From an uncultured Saprospiraceae bacterium (GTDB taxonomy: Bacteria > Bacteroidota > Bacteroidia > Chitinophagales > Saprospiraceae), in contig CALKJD010000137.1 of the NCBI GenBank assembly GCA_937995755.1, positions 1 through 64,000 of the forward strand: 64,000 nt of DNA, written 5' to 3'. The notes under the pieces were generated by a model. That model was not told where the DNA came from and did not search any database. It saw only the letters and a program-made list of their open reading frames with translations. Both the position numbers and the translations under genes were made by a program. Shown here piece after piece: positions 54,432-63,953 of the stretch. Each line of letters starts with the position of its first letter. The stretch's first letter is position 1.

Positions 54432-54726
54432 GGACGTGCTTTATTGGCTTAGGTAGACGTAATAGGTGGAAATTATATTGGAAGCGGAATGTAATATTTT
54501 CTATGCTCTATCTTAATGTTGCATTTACATGCGTAACATATATTTTTCATTTGCGACACTTTAAGTTTTTGATCAGTTGATTTCTCAATAATATTAAGGC
54601 TATTATCTGATAACATTGGGCTGGTAGATTTGCGCTTATTATTAATTGAATAATTGAGAATAGTCAATTTTAAAAAGGAGATACAAATACTTTTTAATTG
54701 ATAAATCAAAACGAAAATAAGTAAGC
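54432..54726. other. AT-rich intergenic region before the TonB receptor gene
   Basis: Contains the promoter and leader of the receptor; a TACTTTTT box (54688-54695) is one mismatch from the -7 consensus. A 78-codon minus-strand ORF here has no coding look. Confidence 0.4.
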
Positions 54727-57480
54727 ATGAAATTAAAATCTACGAAGTTTATTATCATTTTAATGTACATAGTACTAGCCAGTAGTACATTGTTTGCTCA
54801 AGGTAGAATCACAGGTGTGGTTACTGACGCATCTGGATTGTCAGTGCCAGGTGCATACGTATCTATTAAGGTAGATGGATGCCATGATATGACAAATGTA
54901 GATGGCGCCTACAGAATACATAACGTGCCAGAAGGCAAACATGAATTGTTAGTTTCGTATATCGGATATCAAGACCTTTCTCTAAATGTCACTGTGGTAA
55001 ATGGAGCAGTAACTACATCTGATATAATATTGTCTGATGGAAATCAATTGGCTGAAGTCATCATCAATGGTAGGCTAGAAGGGCAAGCCAAGGCATATAA
55101 TACGCAGAAGAACAAATTGAATATTACAGAAGTATTAGATGCAGAACAGATAGAACGTTTTCCTGATGCTAATCTAGGGGATGCACTTAAAAGACTAGCT
55201 GGAGTAAATGTTCAATACGATCAAGGGGAAGCAAGATTTGCAAATATTAGAGGTACAGCTCCGGAGCTAAATTCTATCACTGTAAATGGTGAAAGAATTC
55301 CATCAGCTGAAGCAGAAAAAAGATTTGTACAATTAGATTTAATTCCTTCTGATATGGTAAGTAGTGTAGAGGTCAATAAAGCTGTGACACCTGATATGGA
55401 TGGTGATGCTATTGGAGGATCTATCAATTTGGTAACTCAGAAGGCAAAGACTGGAACCAAGATAAAAGGGACTTTAGGAAGTGGTTATAGTTTACTTACA
55501 GAGAAGCCATTGTTCAAAGGGAAGTTAGCATATAGTAATAGGTTTGCTGGAGATAGAGTTGGAGTCGTGCTGACTGCATCTGCATTACAAAAGCCAGTAC
55601 GATCTGATAATATAGAGGCGGAGTGGGACTATACAGATGAAGAGAATAAAGATGCATCTGCAGTTCCGACTGACATCCAAGTTAGACAGTATGAGTTGGA
55701 GCGACTAAGACAAAGTTATGCAGCTACGCTCGATTATGACTTGTCTACGAATCATAATATTTACATCACAGGAATGTATACCAAGCGCAACGATTGGGAG
55801 AATAGATATCGTCTGAGATATAAGGATATAGAAATGACTGATGAAGGTTATGTAGCGGAGATCAGAAGACAAACCAAAGGAGGAAGTAGTAATAATAAAT
55901 CTGCAAGATTAGAAGATCAAAGAACGTATAGTCTCACAGCTGGGGGCGAGCATTTCTTTGGGAAATTAAAAGCCAAATGGTCCTTGTCTTCTTTATCTGC
56001 TAGCGAAGATCGACCTAATGAAAGGTACATCAGCATGAAGGCGAAAGACCAGTTAGTAGATCTAGATCTAAACGACCTGACGGCTCCTAGTGTCACGCCA
56101 TTAAATATGAACACTCAAGACCTATCTGACGCTTATGGTCTGAATGAGATTACAGAAGAGAATCAATTTACTGAAGAAAAAGATATCAATGGACGATTGG
56201 ATTTAGAACTGCCTGTCTTCTATGGTGCTAATTCTAGTTTCTTAAAATTTGGTGGAAGGTTTAAAACTAAATCCAAAATGAGGAACAATAACTTTACGGA
56301 ATATGAATCTATGAATGAAGATGAATTTATTGCGAATACTTTAAATCATACGCTAGATAAAGGCTTTAATAATTTTAGTCATGAAGGATATCATATTGGA
56401 TCATTTGTGAGTGAAGATTTTCTAGGTAAGATCAATTTTTCTAACCAATTTGTAGGGGAATCTGTAATCGAAGAACTTGCAGGAAATTTTGAAGCGGAAG
56501 AAGATGTGTATGCAGGTTACGTGATGTACACACAAAATATTGGAAAAAAAACAAGTGTAATTTTAGGCGCAAGATATGAGCAGACAAAAGTGAATTATGC
56601 TGGAAAAATATTTGATGGTGAAACACTTTCAAATACTGAAATAGAAAGTGATTCTTATAGTAATTTTTTGCCAGGAGTGCATGTAAAGTATAGTCCATCA
56701 AAATGGAGTAACATCAAGTTGGCTTGGACTAACACCATCGCACGACCTAATTATTTTGATCTAGTGCCTTATCAGCAGATAGAAACTGAAGACAATGAAA
56801 TACAAGTGGGTAACCCTTCATTAGAAGCTACGACATCTATGAATTTTGATTTGCTAGGTGAGTATTACTTTCGAAATTTAGGAATTTTGTCTGGTGGAGT
56901 GTTCTATAAAGATCTTAATAATATTATAGCAGATAAATCTCAGAATGATTACGAATTTCAAGGGAATGTATATGATAAGTATACACAGCCTGTCAATGCA
57001 GGTAATGCATCATTGCTAGGTTATGAGTTAGGTCTTTCTCGCAGATTAGATTTCTTGCCATCTGTGTTGTCCAATCTTACTGTGTACGGAAATTATACGT
57101 ATACCAAATCTGTGTTGAAAGACATAACTTTAGAAGGAAGAGAGTCAGAAGACCTTCCACTTGTCGGTACACCATCTAACTTAATGAACCTTAGCCTTTC
57201 ATATGATAATAGTATGATGGATGTTCGAGTGTCTTATAATTTTGCAGGAGCATTTATAGAAGAGTATAATGATGAAACATTTTTTGATAGATGGTATGGT
57301 GATGTGAGCTATCTAGATATCAATGCTAATGTGAAGCTCAATAAAAAATGGACTTTATATGCGAGTGCTAATAATTTACTCAATACGCCACTAAGATACT
57401 ATCAAGGAGTAGAGGCTCGAACAATGCAAGAAGAGTATTACGGAGTACAAACTAGAATAGGTGTCAAGTACGCTTACTAA
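54727..57480 (+). CDS. TonB-dependent outer membrane receptor, probably for phytate/inositol phosphates
   Basis: A 917-residue receptor: signal peptide (to about residue 24), a carboxypeptidase-regulatory-like domain (about 25-112, starts GRITGVVTDASGLSVPGAYV), a plug domain (about 130-235; FPDANLGDALKRLAGVNVQY, IRGTAPELNSITVNGERIP and DAIGGSINLVTQ) and a 22-strand barrel ending in GVKYAY with a terminal aromatic. It has no SusD partner. The next gene, 21 bp on, is a beta-propeller phytase, so the likely cargo is phytate, inositol phosphates or released metal; the ligand is inferred from context only. Confidence 0.92.
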   Translation: MKLKSTKFIIILMYIVLASSTLFAQGRITGVVTDASGLSVPGAYVSIKVDGCHDMTNVDGAYRIHNVPEGKHELLVSYIGYQDLSLNVTVVNGAVTTSDIILSDGNQLAEVIINGRLEGQAKAYNTQKNKLNITEVLDAEQIERFPDANLGDALKRLAGVNVQYDQGEARFANIRGTAPELNSITVNGERIPSAEAEKRFVQLDLIPSDMVSSVEVNKAVTPDMDGDAIGGSINLVTQKAKTGTKIKGTLGSGYSLLTEKPLFKGKLAYSNRFAGDRVGVVLTASALQKPVRSDNIEAEWDYTDEENKDASAVPTDIQVRQYELERLRQSYAATLDYDLSTNHNIYITGMYTKRNDWENRYRLRYKDIEMTDEGYVAEIRRQTKGGSSNNKSARLEDQRTYSLTAGGEHFFGKLKAKWSLSSLSASEDRPNERYISMKAKDQLVDLDLNDLTAPSVTPLNMNTQDLSDAYGLNEITEENQFTEEKDINGRLDLELPVFYGANSSFLKFGGRFKTKSKMRNNNFTEYESMNEDEFIANTLNHTLDKGFNNFSHEGYHIGSFVSEDFLGKINFSNQFVGESVIEELAGNFEAEEDVYAGYVMYTQNIGKKTSVILGARYEQTKVNYAGKIFDGETLSNTEIESDSYSNFLPGVHVKYSPSKWSNIKLAWTNTIARPNYFDLVPYQQIETEDNEIQVGNPSLEATTSMNFDLLGEYYFRNLGILSGGVFYKDLNNIIADKSQNDYEFQGNVYDKYTQPVNAGNASLLGYELGLSRRLDFLPSVLSNLTVYGNYTYTKSVLKDITLEGRESEDLPLVGTPSNLMNLSLSYDNSMMDVRVSYNFAGAFIEEYNDETFFDRWYGDVSYLDINANVKLNKKWTLYASANNLLNTPLRYYQGVEARTMQEEYYGVQTRIGVKYAY

Positions 57481-57501
57481 ATATCTATAACTATACGCAC
57501 T

Positions 57502-58623
57502 ATGAAATTAGTAAAAGGAATAATACTGCTTGCACTTGTAAGTATATATGGATGTGGTACAGCCTTCATCAGAAATAAAGAAGCAAGAGAGGATGCCGCT
57601 AAAATGCAAGCGGCACTTGATGCCCAAGCTGAAGTGTTATCAACACTATATGCAACAGCTGAGACGGTACCAGTAGATGCTATCAAGGTAGATGATGATG
57701 CGGCAGATGATCCAGCTATTTGGTATAATCGAAAGCAATCTTCGGAAAGTAAGATTTATGGATCTAATAAAACAGCAGGAATACATACTTATGATCTGAC
57801 AGGTAAAGAATTGCAATTTGTAACATGTGGCAGGATCAACAATGTAGACATTAGACAGAATGTAGATCTTGGAAATGGTCCTGTAGATATTATTGTCGGA
57901 TCTAACAGAACTGGTAATTTATTGACTATGTTTCTGATTGATGATGAAGGACTAATAGTCGAAAGTAGCAGGACTGATCTCAGTTTAGGAAAGCGATTTG
58001 AACCTTATGGGTTTTGTATGTATGTTGGAAAAAACAACACTTTATATGCCTTTGTCAATGCTAAAACTGGTCAAATAGATCAGTATAAAATTGGTCAGAT
58101 GAGCAACGGAGATTTTACAGGGCAAAAGGTTAGAACCTTGAAACTCAATACTCAAGTAGAAGGGATGGTTGCTGATGATGCTCAAAGAACGCTGTACGTA
58201 GGCGAAGAAGAAAATGCCATATTTAGATTTGGTGCAGAGCCTACAGATTCTACCACACCTATCTTATTGGCTGAAAGTACAGCCTTAAACTCTAAAGTGG
58301 AGTATGACATTGAAGGTCTTACACTTCTTACCTCAAAGTATCTTATTGCCTCTATCCAAGGCAGTTTTTCTTACGCCATATTTGACCTTGATGCAGATAG
58401 CTATGTTACTTCATTTAAGATTAAATCAAATGTAGTAGATGGGGTAGAAGAGACTGATGGAATCGATATCAACATACTGCCAATGGGTGCTCAATATCCT
58501 CGAGGTATCATGGTAGTGCAAGACGGTTTTAATACCAATGATAATGGTGATTTAGAGAATCAAAATTTTAAAATAATTGATTTAGTAGAGTTGTATAAAC
58601 TGCTAAATTTTCCGGCGGATTAG
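57502..58623 (+). CDS. Beta-propeller phytase (lipoprotein)
   Basis: A 373-residue phytase of the calcium-dependent propeller class, releasing phosphate from phytate. Family blocks are intact: DDPAIW, GSNKTAGIHTYDLTGKE, NNVDIR, FEPYGFCMY, VEGMVADDAQRTLYVGEEENAIFRF and the late GIMVVQDG. A lipobox at Cys18 (IYGC) means it is lipid-anchored, probably outside or in the periplasm. It is cotranscribed with the TonB receptor 21 bp upstream. Phosphate-limitation control is plausible, but I see no clear Pho box. Confidence 0.92.
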   Translation: MKLVKGIILLALVSIYGCGTAFIRNKEAREDAAKMQAALDAQAEVLSTLYATAETVPVDAIKVDDDAADDPAIWYNRKQSSESKIYGSNKTAGIHTYDLTGKELQFVTCGRINNVDIRQNVDLGNGPVDIIVGSNRTGNLLTMFLIDDEGLIVESSRTDLSLGKRFEPYGFCMYVGKNNTLYAFVNAKTGQIDQYKIGQMSNGDFTGQKVRTLKLNTQVEGMVADDAQRTLYVGEEENAIFRFGAEPTDSTTPILLAESTALNSKVEYDIEGLTLLTSKYLIASIQGSFSYAIFDLDADSYVTSFKIKSNVVDGVEETDGIDINILPMGAQYPRGIMVVQDGFNTNDNGDLENQNFKIIDLVELYKLLNFPAD

Positions 58624-58639
58624 AAAATGGGCAGTCTAT

Positions 58640-58912
58640 TTAGACCATATCTTTTTCTCTCCATGCCCTAGATTCTTTTTCATGCTTTGGATGATCATCT
58701 AGATCGAGATATTCGTACTCATTCTCTTCTAGGTGGTCATCCATGCTATATTGTATGTACTTACCTACCAATGCCGCACCCCAAAATCCAATAGCCCAAA
58801 GAAACCAAAGGTAGCCTGGTGAAGTCATTAGATTGATAAATCCTAGTATTAAGGCTGTCGTAGCAAAGCTTCCTAGTTCTTTGTGGAATTTCTTTTTCTC
58901 TTTACGGTTCAT
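58640..58912 (-). CDS. 2TM-domain small membrane protein
   Basis: A 90-residue protein with two helices (about residues 13-32 and 34-52) and a charged acidic tail (HLEENEYEYLDLDDHPKHEKES). Plan and the basic lead KKKFHKELG fit the Bacteroidota 2TM domain, often found next to regulators; here it is alone. It converges with the phytase gene, 16 bp apart. Confidence 0.7.
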   Translation of the reverse strand: MNRKEKKKFHKELGSFATTALILGFINLMTSPGYLWFLWAIGFWGAALVGKYIQYSMDDHLEENEYEYLDLDDHPKHEKESRAWREKDMV

Positions 58913-59313
58913 GTTATTGGTTGTTTGATCTATATATAATTACAATGATATTTGTTTTTCAGTTTCTCAGATTTGGTTAATTCGTCCAATCGACGGATTG
59001 TCTAGACAAAATGACGCATATGCCTAATAGAGTTATGTAACATAAAGACATAATGCTTCGTCACTATAGTGTGAAACATGATGCCTGAGTGATGATTTGC
59101 TCTTTAGGAGTATTAAAAGAAATACCCATTGTAGACTAGAAGGTTATGGCTGATTTAACCTCCTGAGACGGCGATACTTAGTCTTAAATAAGCGTTAATT
59201 CATCGATTCTAGCCTTCAAATTGAAACTTTAGGTCTCAGAATTCTATTTTTACACACGAAAGCCTGTGAAAGGGCTACTAACTAGAACTATAAATCAATC
59301 AATAATTACAATA
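58913..59313. other. 401-bp divergent intergenic region
   Basis: Both flanking genes start here. A possible promoter for the DUF4412 gene is ATTG (59220-59223), 21 bases, then TATTTTTA (59245-59252). No RNA gene or ORF is supported. Confidence 0.4.
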
Positions 59314-60012
59314 ATGAAGAAGCACTTATTAAGTTTCCTACTCCTCGTAGCTCCAATCGCACTGATCACTATCAATGCACAGAAGACTCTTGACAAAGGA
59401 ACTATCAAGATGGAAATTACTAAAGTAGGATCTGAAGATGCGCAGACTGCTCAGATGTTAGAAATGATGAAAGGAACGTCTTTCACTGTTATATTTAAAG
59501 GTGAAGAAAGTATCACTAAGACAAGTATGATGGGTGGCATGGTAAACACAGATGTCAAAATGAACAAGAAGTCTGGAAAGATGGATATGTATATGGATAT
59601 GATGGGCCAAAAGATGTGGATCGAAACTGATGAAGCAGAAGCTCAGAAAGGACAAATAAAGCCTACTATAGAAGAAGTAAAATCTGATACTAAAGAATTA
59701 CTAGGATACAAAACGTTCCGAGTAAATATTAAAAATGCCGAAGCGCCAGATATGAAAATATCAGCATACATTACTAAGGAGATTAAAGCTCCAGTAAATG
59801 GTATTCAAGGGTTACAGGCGGTTGAGCTTTCAGGATTTCCATTGATGGTTATTATGGAGTCTCCTCAGATGTCTATGACTATCGAAACTAAAGAACTATC
59901 TGAAGAGATGGACGAGTCAGCATTAACAGTTGACACAGCAGGATACAAGAAAATGACAATGGAAGAATTCCAAAAATCCATGGGAGGCATGGGTGGAGGA
60001 ATGGGTTTCTAA
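59314..60012 (+). CDS. Secreted methionine-rich DUF4412-type protein
   Basis: A 232-residue exported protein with a signal peptide (to about residue 22, ends TINAQ). The mature chain is methionine-rich: segments such as MMGGMVNTDVKMNKKSGKMD, MYMDMMGQKMWIE and a C-terminal MGGMGGGMGF. Beta-strand content and the KELLGYKTFRVNI block fit DUF4412. Exposed Met-x-x-Met runs can bind Cu(I), but no such role is proven here. The start is the ATG at 59314; the frame reaches a GTG at 59266, but that adds a poor leader before the signal peptide. Confidence 0.78.
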   Translation: MKKHLLSFLLLVAPIALITINAQKTLDKGTIKMEITKVGSEDAQTAQMLEMMKGTSFTVIFKGEESITKTSMMGGMVNTDVKMNKKSGKMDMYMDMMGQKMWIETDEAEAQKGQIKPTIEEVKSDTKELLGYKTFRVNIKNAEAPDMKISAYITKEIKAPVNGIQGLQAVELSGFPLMVIMESPQMSMTIETKELSEEMDESALTVDTAGYKKMTMEEFQKSMGGMGGGMGF

Positions 60013-60059
60013 GAGACCTTTCTATTCATACTCAATCCAGCATTGAGATAAGATTTAAA

Positions 60060-60098
60060 GAGCTTGCATCAATTTTATGGTGCAGGCTCTTTTTTTTT
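60060..60098 (+). terminator. Rho-independent terminator of the DUF4412 gene
   Basis: GAGCTTGCATC (60060-60070) pairs with GGTGCAGGCTC (60079-60089) through two G-U pairs, followed by nine T's. Its core matches the terminator at 8108. Confidence 0.88.
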
Positions 60099-60128
60099 AT
60101 GATTTATTGAGAATCGAAATTTTGTAAG

Positions 60129-60159
60129 TGTGGTAATACACTCCTTAGTTATAGATTTG
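60129..60159 (+). promoter_or_regulatory. Promoter of the small methyltransferase gene
   Basis: TGTG (60129-60132), 19 bases, then TAGATTTG (60152-60159): an exact -7 box with a one-mismatch -33 box at ideal spacing. A ribosome site (AGAGGA) precedes the ATG at 60185. Confidence 0.6.
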
Positions 60160-60184
60160 ATATCTTTCATCCAATAGAGGAATA

Positions 60185-60823
60185 ATGGACAAATACGAAC
60201 TCAATAAAAACACATTTAACAAACTAGCGACGGAGTATCAAGATCGCTTTATGGAGTACGAAGGATACCTAGATACATTTGATTTGTTTCTAAAAGAGCT
60301 AGAGAAAAATAATGCGAGTATTCTTGATGTCGCTTGTGGTCCTGGTAATGTAACAAAGTACTTACTTTCTCATAGAGCTCAACTAAATATATATGGAATT
60401 GATATAGCATCCAATATGATTGACTTGGCGAGAATAAATAACCCAAGTGCTAAATACGATGTCATGGATTGTAGATATCTATCACATGTCAGTGATAGCT
60501 TTCATGCAGTGATATGCGCCTTTGGTTTACCGTATCTCTCCAAAGAGGATGCCGTCAAATTAATCAGTGATAGCTGTAATCTATTGGAAGAAAATGGTCT
60601 CTTCTACATGAGTACTATGGAAGGGGATAATGGCCAATCAGAATATGTGAAATCTGCAGCGTATAATGAAAGTACATTCGTATATTATCATGAGACTTCA
60701 TATCTCAAAAAAGCTTTGGAGATAAATGAAATGGAAATCTTACATGAAATTAGAAGGCCTTACCAAAATAATGAAGGAAAGAAATTTGTGGATCTATTTT
60801 TAATTTCTCAAAAAAAGAGATAG
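60185..60823 (+). CDS. Class I SAM-dependent methyltransferase
   Basis: A 212-residue soluble methyltransferase. Motif I SILDVACGPGNVTKYLL lies near residues 40-56, followed by IYGIDIASNMIDLAR, the post-II block YDVMDCRYL and AVICAFGLPYLSKED, all UbiE/type 11-like. The substrate is not evident and there is no operon partner. It has its own promoter and a shared terminator at 60861. Confidence 0.88.
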   Translation: MDKYELNKNTFNKLATEYQDRFMEYEGYLDTFDLFLKELEKNNASILDVACGPGNVTKYLLSHRAQLNIYGIDIASNMIDLARINNPSAKYDVMDCRYLSHVSDSFHAVICAFGLPYLSKEDAVKLISDSCNLLEENGLFYMSTMEGDNGQSEYVKSAAYNESTFVYYHETSYLKKALEINEMEILHEIRRPYQNNEGKKFVDLFLISQKKR

Positions 60824-60860
60824 TATGAAACAGTAATTATGGTACTTATGCGAGATTAGT

Positions 60861-60898
60861 AAATGAGCGACACTCAAAATACATGTCGCTCATTTTAT
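60861..60898. terminator. Terminator between convergent genes
   Basis: AAATGAGCGACA (60861-60872) and TGTCGCTCATTT (60884-60895) form a perfect 12-bp stem with an 11-nt loop, with short A and T runs on either side. It serves both the methyltransferase and the protease gene. Confidence 0.8.
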
Positions 60899-60916
60899 AG
60901 ATTTTAAGAATTGAAA

Positions 60917-63016
60917 TTACTGTTTAGCAGAACCTATCATATCTTTCATGATCATAACGGTCTCTTGTAGATATACATCTTTATGAAGCCCTTCTAGCCA
61001 GTCTTCATTACGTGCTATGCGGCTACTATCCGATTGTATATAATCAATGTCCATAGGTAGGTTAGAGATGACTAATCCAGCAATAGGATCTTTCATTATA
61101 TTGTCATATCTCTCAGCTCTGGTTTCTCTTTCAGCTAGGTATTCTTTGTATCCTTCAAGAGATAGTGGAACATCAGTATCATTTTCTACTTCTTTGATAT
61201 ATTTAGCATTATCATCGATAAGATTAAATACCGCATTGCTTGAGACACGACCTTCACTTTGTTGCTTAAGTTTTTGGATATTAGGAACGTGATATACATT
61301 TTGCTCGTATGGTACAGGATCTATTTTAGACCATTCCAAAGCATTGTCGTATTCTTTTTCACCTACGTTGACATAGCTGAAATTGTCTGGTAGCACGATA
61401 TCAGGAATAATACCTGTGAGTTGATTAGATCCACCATTAATTCTGTAAAATTTCTGAGTCGTCATTTTTACTTGACCAAGTGGCTTTAGATCAGAGGCTC
61501 CATTGTATACTCTGTCTAGATCATAAAAACCTTGCACCGTCCCTTTGCCGAATGTAGAATTGCTTCCTACGATTAATGCTCTGCCATAATCCTGTAATGC
61601 TCCAGCTAATATCTCTGAAGCCGAGGCACTAATCATATTTGTCATTACGATCATTGGGCCATCGTAGGACACACTGCTATCTCTATCCTTGTAGACTGAG
61701 GCTTTTCCTTCACTACTTTTCACTTGGACGATAGGGCCTTCTTCGATGAAGAGACCAGACATATCTATTACATCTTGGAGGGATCCTCCACCATTCCATC
61801 TGAGATCGAGAATGATACCGTTTACATTTTGAGCATTAAGCTTTTCTACCTCTTTTTTGACATCATCAGCACAACTGTTTTCACCATCAAATGTAGAATA
61901 GAATACAGGAAGTGAAATGAAACCAATATTTTTAACCTCTTCAAAATCTACAATCACAGATCTTGCAAATGACTCATCCACGATCACTTCATCACGCTCG
62001 ATAGTAATCACTTCAGTCTTACCGCTCTTTTTACGAATAGTAAGATGCACTTTCGTTCCTTTTTTACCTCTAATAAGCTGCACTACATCATCTATACGCA
62101 TTCCGGTTAAGTCTACGGGCTCGTCATCTTCATCTTGTCTTACTTTGAGTATCTTATCTTCTACAGCAAGTTGTTTGGCTTTCCATGCGGGTCCACCTAC
62201 GATTATTGTTGAGACTTCTGTGAGATCATCTTTGACAAATAGACGAGCACCGATACCTTCTAATCTACCACCCATTTTGAGGTCAAAATCTTCTTTGGCT
62301 TTAGGGCTGTAATAGTCAGTATGTGGATCATAGGTATGAGTGAGTGTATTCAAGTATCCTTCAAATCTATCTGATCGACGAATATCATCTAATCGCTCAA
62401 ACCAATCATCAAACATCTCTTTTGTGTTCTTTTTGGCTTTAGTTAAAAGCTCTTCATCACTCTTTTCTTTATCTTTTGGATCGTCACTTTTCTCTCTGTC
62501 TGATAAGTAAGTCTCATATCTTGTTACCACTTGGAATGTCAGATAATCTCTCCATCGTGCGGTTAATTCTTCTTCATTTTTAGCAAAGGATGTTTTCTCG
62601 CCATCCAGTTCTAAGCTATTTTCAGAACTAAGAGATATCTCTTCGTCAATGAGAGATTCATAGATTTTTTGAGATCGAGCTATACCATTCTCCATCAAGG
62701 TATTTGAAAGATCAAAAAACTCGAAAGATGATGCATTGATTTGTTCATCAATACTGTTCTGGTATACCTTTAGCTGATCCACTTCAGAACTTAGGAGGAA
62801 TCTTTTGCTTCTGTCCATTCCATCAAGATATTCTTTATAAATCTCTTGTGATAGAGAATCGTCGATCTCTTGAGGTGAAAAATGTAACCTTTCTAGTACA
62901 GCCATCAATACTTGTAGCGTAAGGCTTTCCTTATCTTTATTAGCTTTTGGAAATACAGCTGCAATGACAGCAACAGAGGCTGCAAGTGCTAGTGTAATTA
63001 GTAGTTTGATTTTCAT
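60917..63016 (-). CDS. prc: Carboxy-terminal processing (tail-specific) protease, S41 family
   Basis: A 699-residue periplasmic protease of the Prc/Tsp type. An N-terminal signal or anchor helix (residues 3-23) leads to a long helical N-domain, a PDZ domain (about 245-335; GGRLEGIGARLFVKDDLTEV) and the S41 catalytic core. The Ser lies in NMISASASEILAGALQDYG and the Lys in STFGKGTVQ. A helical C-domain of about 150 residues (DUF3340-like) follows. Length fits Prc. It degrades proteins with exposed non-polar tails and helps keep the envelope healthy. Confidence 0.92.
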   Translation of the reverse strand: MKIKLLITLALAASVAVIAAVFPKANKDKESLTLQVLMAVLERLHFSPQEIDDSLSQEIYKEYLDGMDRSKRFLLSSEVDQLKVYQNSIDEQINASSFEFFDLSNTLMENGIARSQKIYESLIDEEISLSSENSLELDGEKTSFAKNEEELTARWRDYLTFQVVTRYETYLSDREKSDDPKDKEKSDEELLTKAKKNTKEMFDDWFERLDDIRRSDRFEGYLNTLTHTYDPHTDYYSPKAKEDFDLKMGGRLEGIGARLFVKDDLTEVSTIIVGGPAWKAKQLAVEDKILKVRQDEDDEPVDLTGMRIDDVVQLIRGKKGTKVHLTIRKKSGKTEVITIERDEVIVDESFARSVIVDFEEVKNIGFISLPVFYSTFDGENSCADDVKKEVEKLNAQNVNGIILDLRWNGGGSLQDVIDMSGLFIEEGPIVQVKSSEGKASVYKDRDSSVSYDGPMIVMTNMISASASEILAGALQDYGRALIVGSNSTFGKGTVQGFYDLDRVYNGASDLKPLGQVKMTTQKFYRINGGSNQLTGIIPDIVLPDNFSYVNVGEKEYDNALEWSKIDPVPYEQNVYHVPNIQKLKQQSEGRVSSNAVFNLIDDNAKYIKEVENDTDVPLSLEGYKEYLAERETRAERYDNIMKDPIAGLVISNLPMDIDYIQSDSSRIARNEDWLEGLHKDVYLQETVMIMKDMIGSAKQ

Positions 63017-63154
63017 CTATTTGATTATCTGTAAATTAGTATAACTGTTGACCTTCTTGTATAGTTTATTAAAACCAAGTTAAGAAGCTCTGACATAGGG
63101 AACAATGGAAGCTATCACATCGTTGCGATATATGAAGTTAAATATAATAAAGTT

Positions 63155-63913
63155 ATGGATTTACGTATCGGAATCATTTTTATGTTAATGTCGTGTTATA
63201 TAGGCGCTTATGCGCAGAATGAACCAGAAAATCCAGAAAACGATACTGAAGTCGAAGAGTACTATGAAGAAGAATACGTAGAAGAGGATGACTATTCTCG
63301 TATGCATTTGGTAGAACTCAATCTACACCTTACAGACCCTGCGATTGCATTGAAACGAAATCTAGATAGTAAGTATTTTGGTGTAGGTCTAGATTATTTA
63401 TTTCAATTATCAAGCGATGCCCCAGCTTTCATAGGTATGGGTTTTGATTATACATATCTCGAAAATGCAAGATTAAATACCGTAGATCCATTGGATGGCT
63501 TTCCTTTTAACCATAGCACGACAACTTCGTTGGGTAGCTGGATGGCTATCTATAGACATTATTTAGGGGTGAATATATTAGGGTTACAGCCATTCGTAGA
63601 AGGTAGAGTAGGCCTTAGTGCCATGTGGACGAGTACTTCTGTTACATCTACGGAAGATGTTGACTTTGCAGAGTTTGAATTCAACAATTTTGACGCATCC
63701 TTGAGTTATGCTTTTAGAGGAGGTGTACATTTTGCTGTGGCTGATGCTATTTATATCACTGCTAAGGTGGGCTATATGAGCTCGTTATCTACAAAATACG
63801 ATGCAAGAGACGATGAATTAGTTGGATTTAATTCCTCTTATGATTTGTACACTCGAAAGAGTAGCACATTAGATGCCATTAGATATGATCTAGGTGTTAC
63901 CTTTGCGTTTTGA
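63155..63913 (+). CDS. Outer membrane beta-barrel-like protein with acidic N-terminus
   Basis: A 252-residue protein with a signal peptide (to about residue 21, ends GAYAQ), then a strongly acidic stretch (about residues 22-48, rich in E, D and Y; for example EEYYEEEYVEEDDY). Alternating strands of a small barrel follow: YFGVGLDYLFQL, FIGMGFDYTYLEN, FVEGRVGLSAMW, YAFRGGVHFAVAD and the aromatic-ended LGVTFAF. Function unknown. It is divergent from the protease gene. Confidence 0.72.
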   Translation: MDLRIGIIFMLMSCYIGAYAQNEPENPENDTEVEEYYEEEYVEEDDYSRMHLVELNLHLTDPAIALKRNLDSKYFGVGLDYLFQLSSDAPAFIGMGFDYTYLENARLNTVDPLDGFPFNHSTTTSLGSWMAIYRHYLGVNILGLQPFVEGRVGLSAMWTSTSVTSTEDVDFAEFEFNNFDASLSYAFRGGVHFAVADAIYITAKVGYMSSLSTKYDARDDELVGFNSSYDLYTRKSSTLDAIRYDLGVTFAF

Positions 63914-63923
63914 TTTTTTACTC

Positions 63924-63953
63924 AGATATATTTTTGAGGTAGAATATCTTTTA
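63924..63953 (+). terminator. Weak terminator-like stem
   Basis: AGATAT (63924-63929) and ATATCT (63944-63949) form a 6-bp stem followed by TTTATTT, just past the barrel-protein gene. The stem is short and AT-only in part, so it is uncertain. Confidence 0.35.

Noticed and set aside
54473-54709. 78-codon minus-strand ORF before the TonB receptor
   Set aside because: Residue content is random-looking, it lies in the receptor's promoter region, and no domain or ribosome site is visible.
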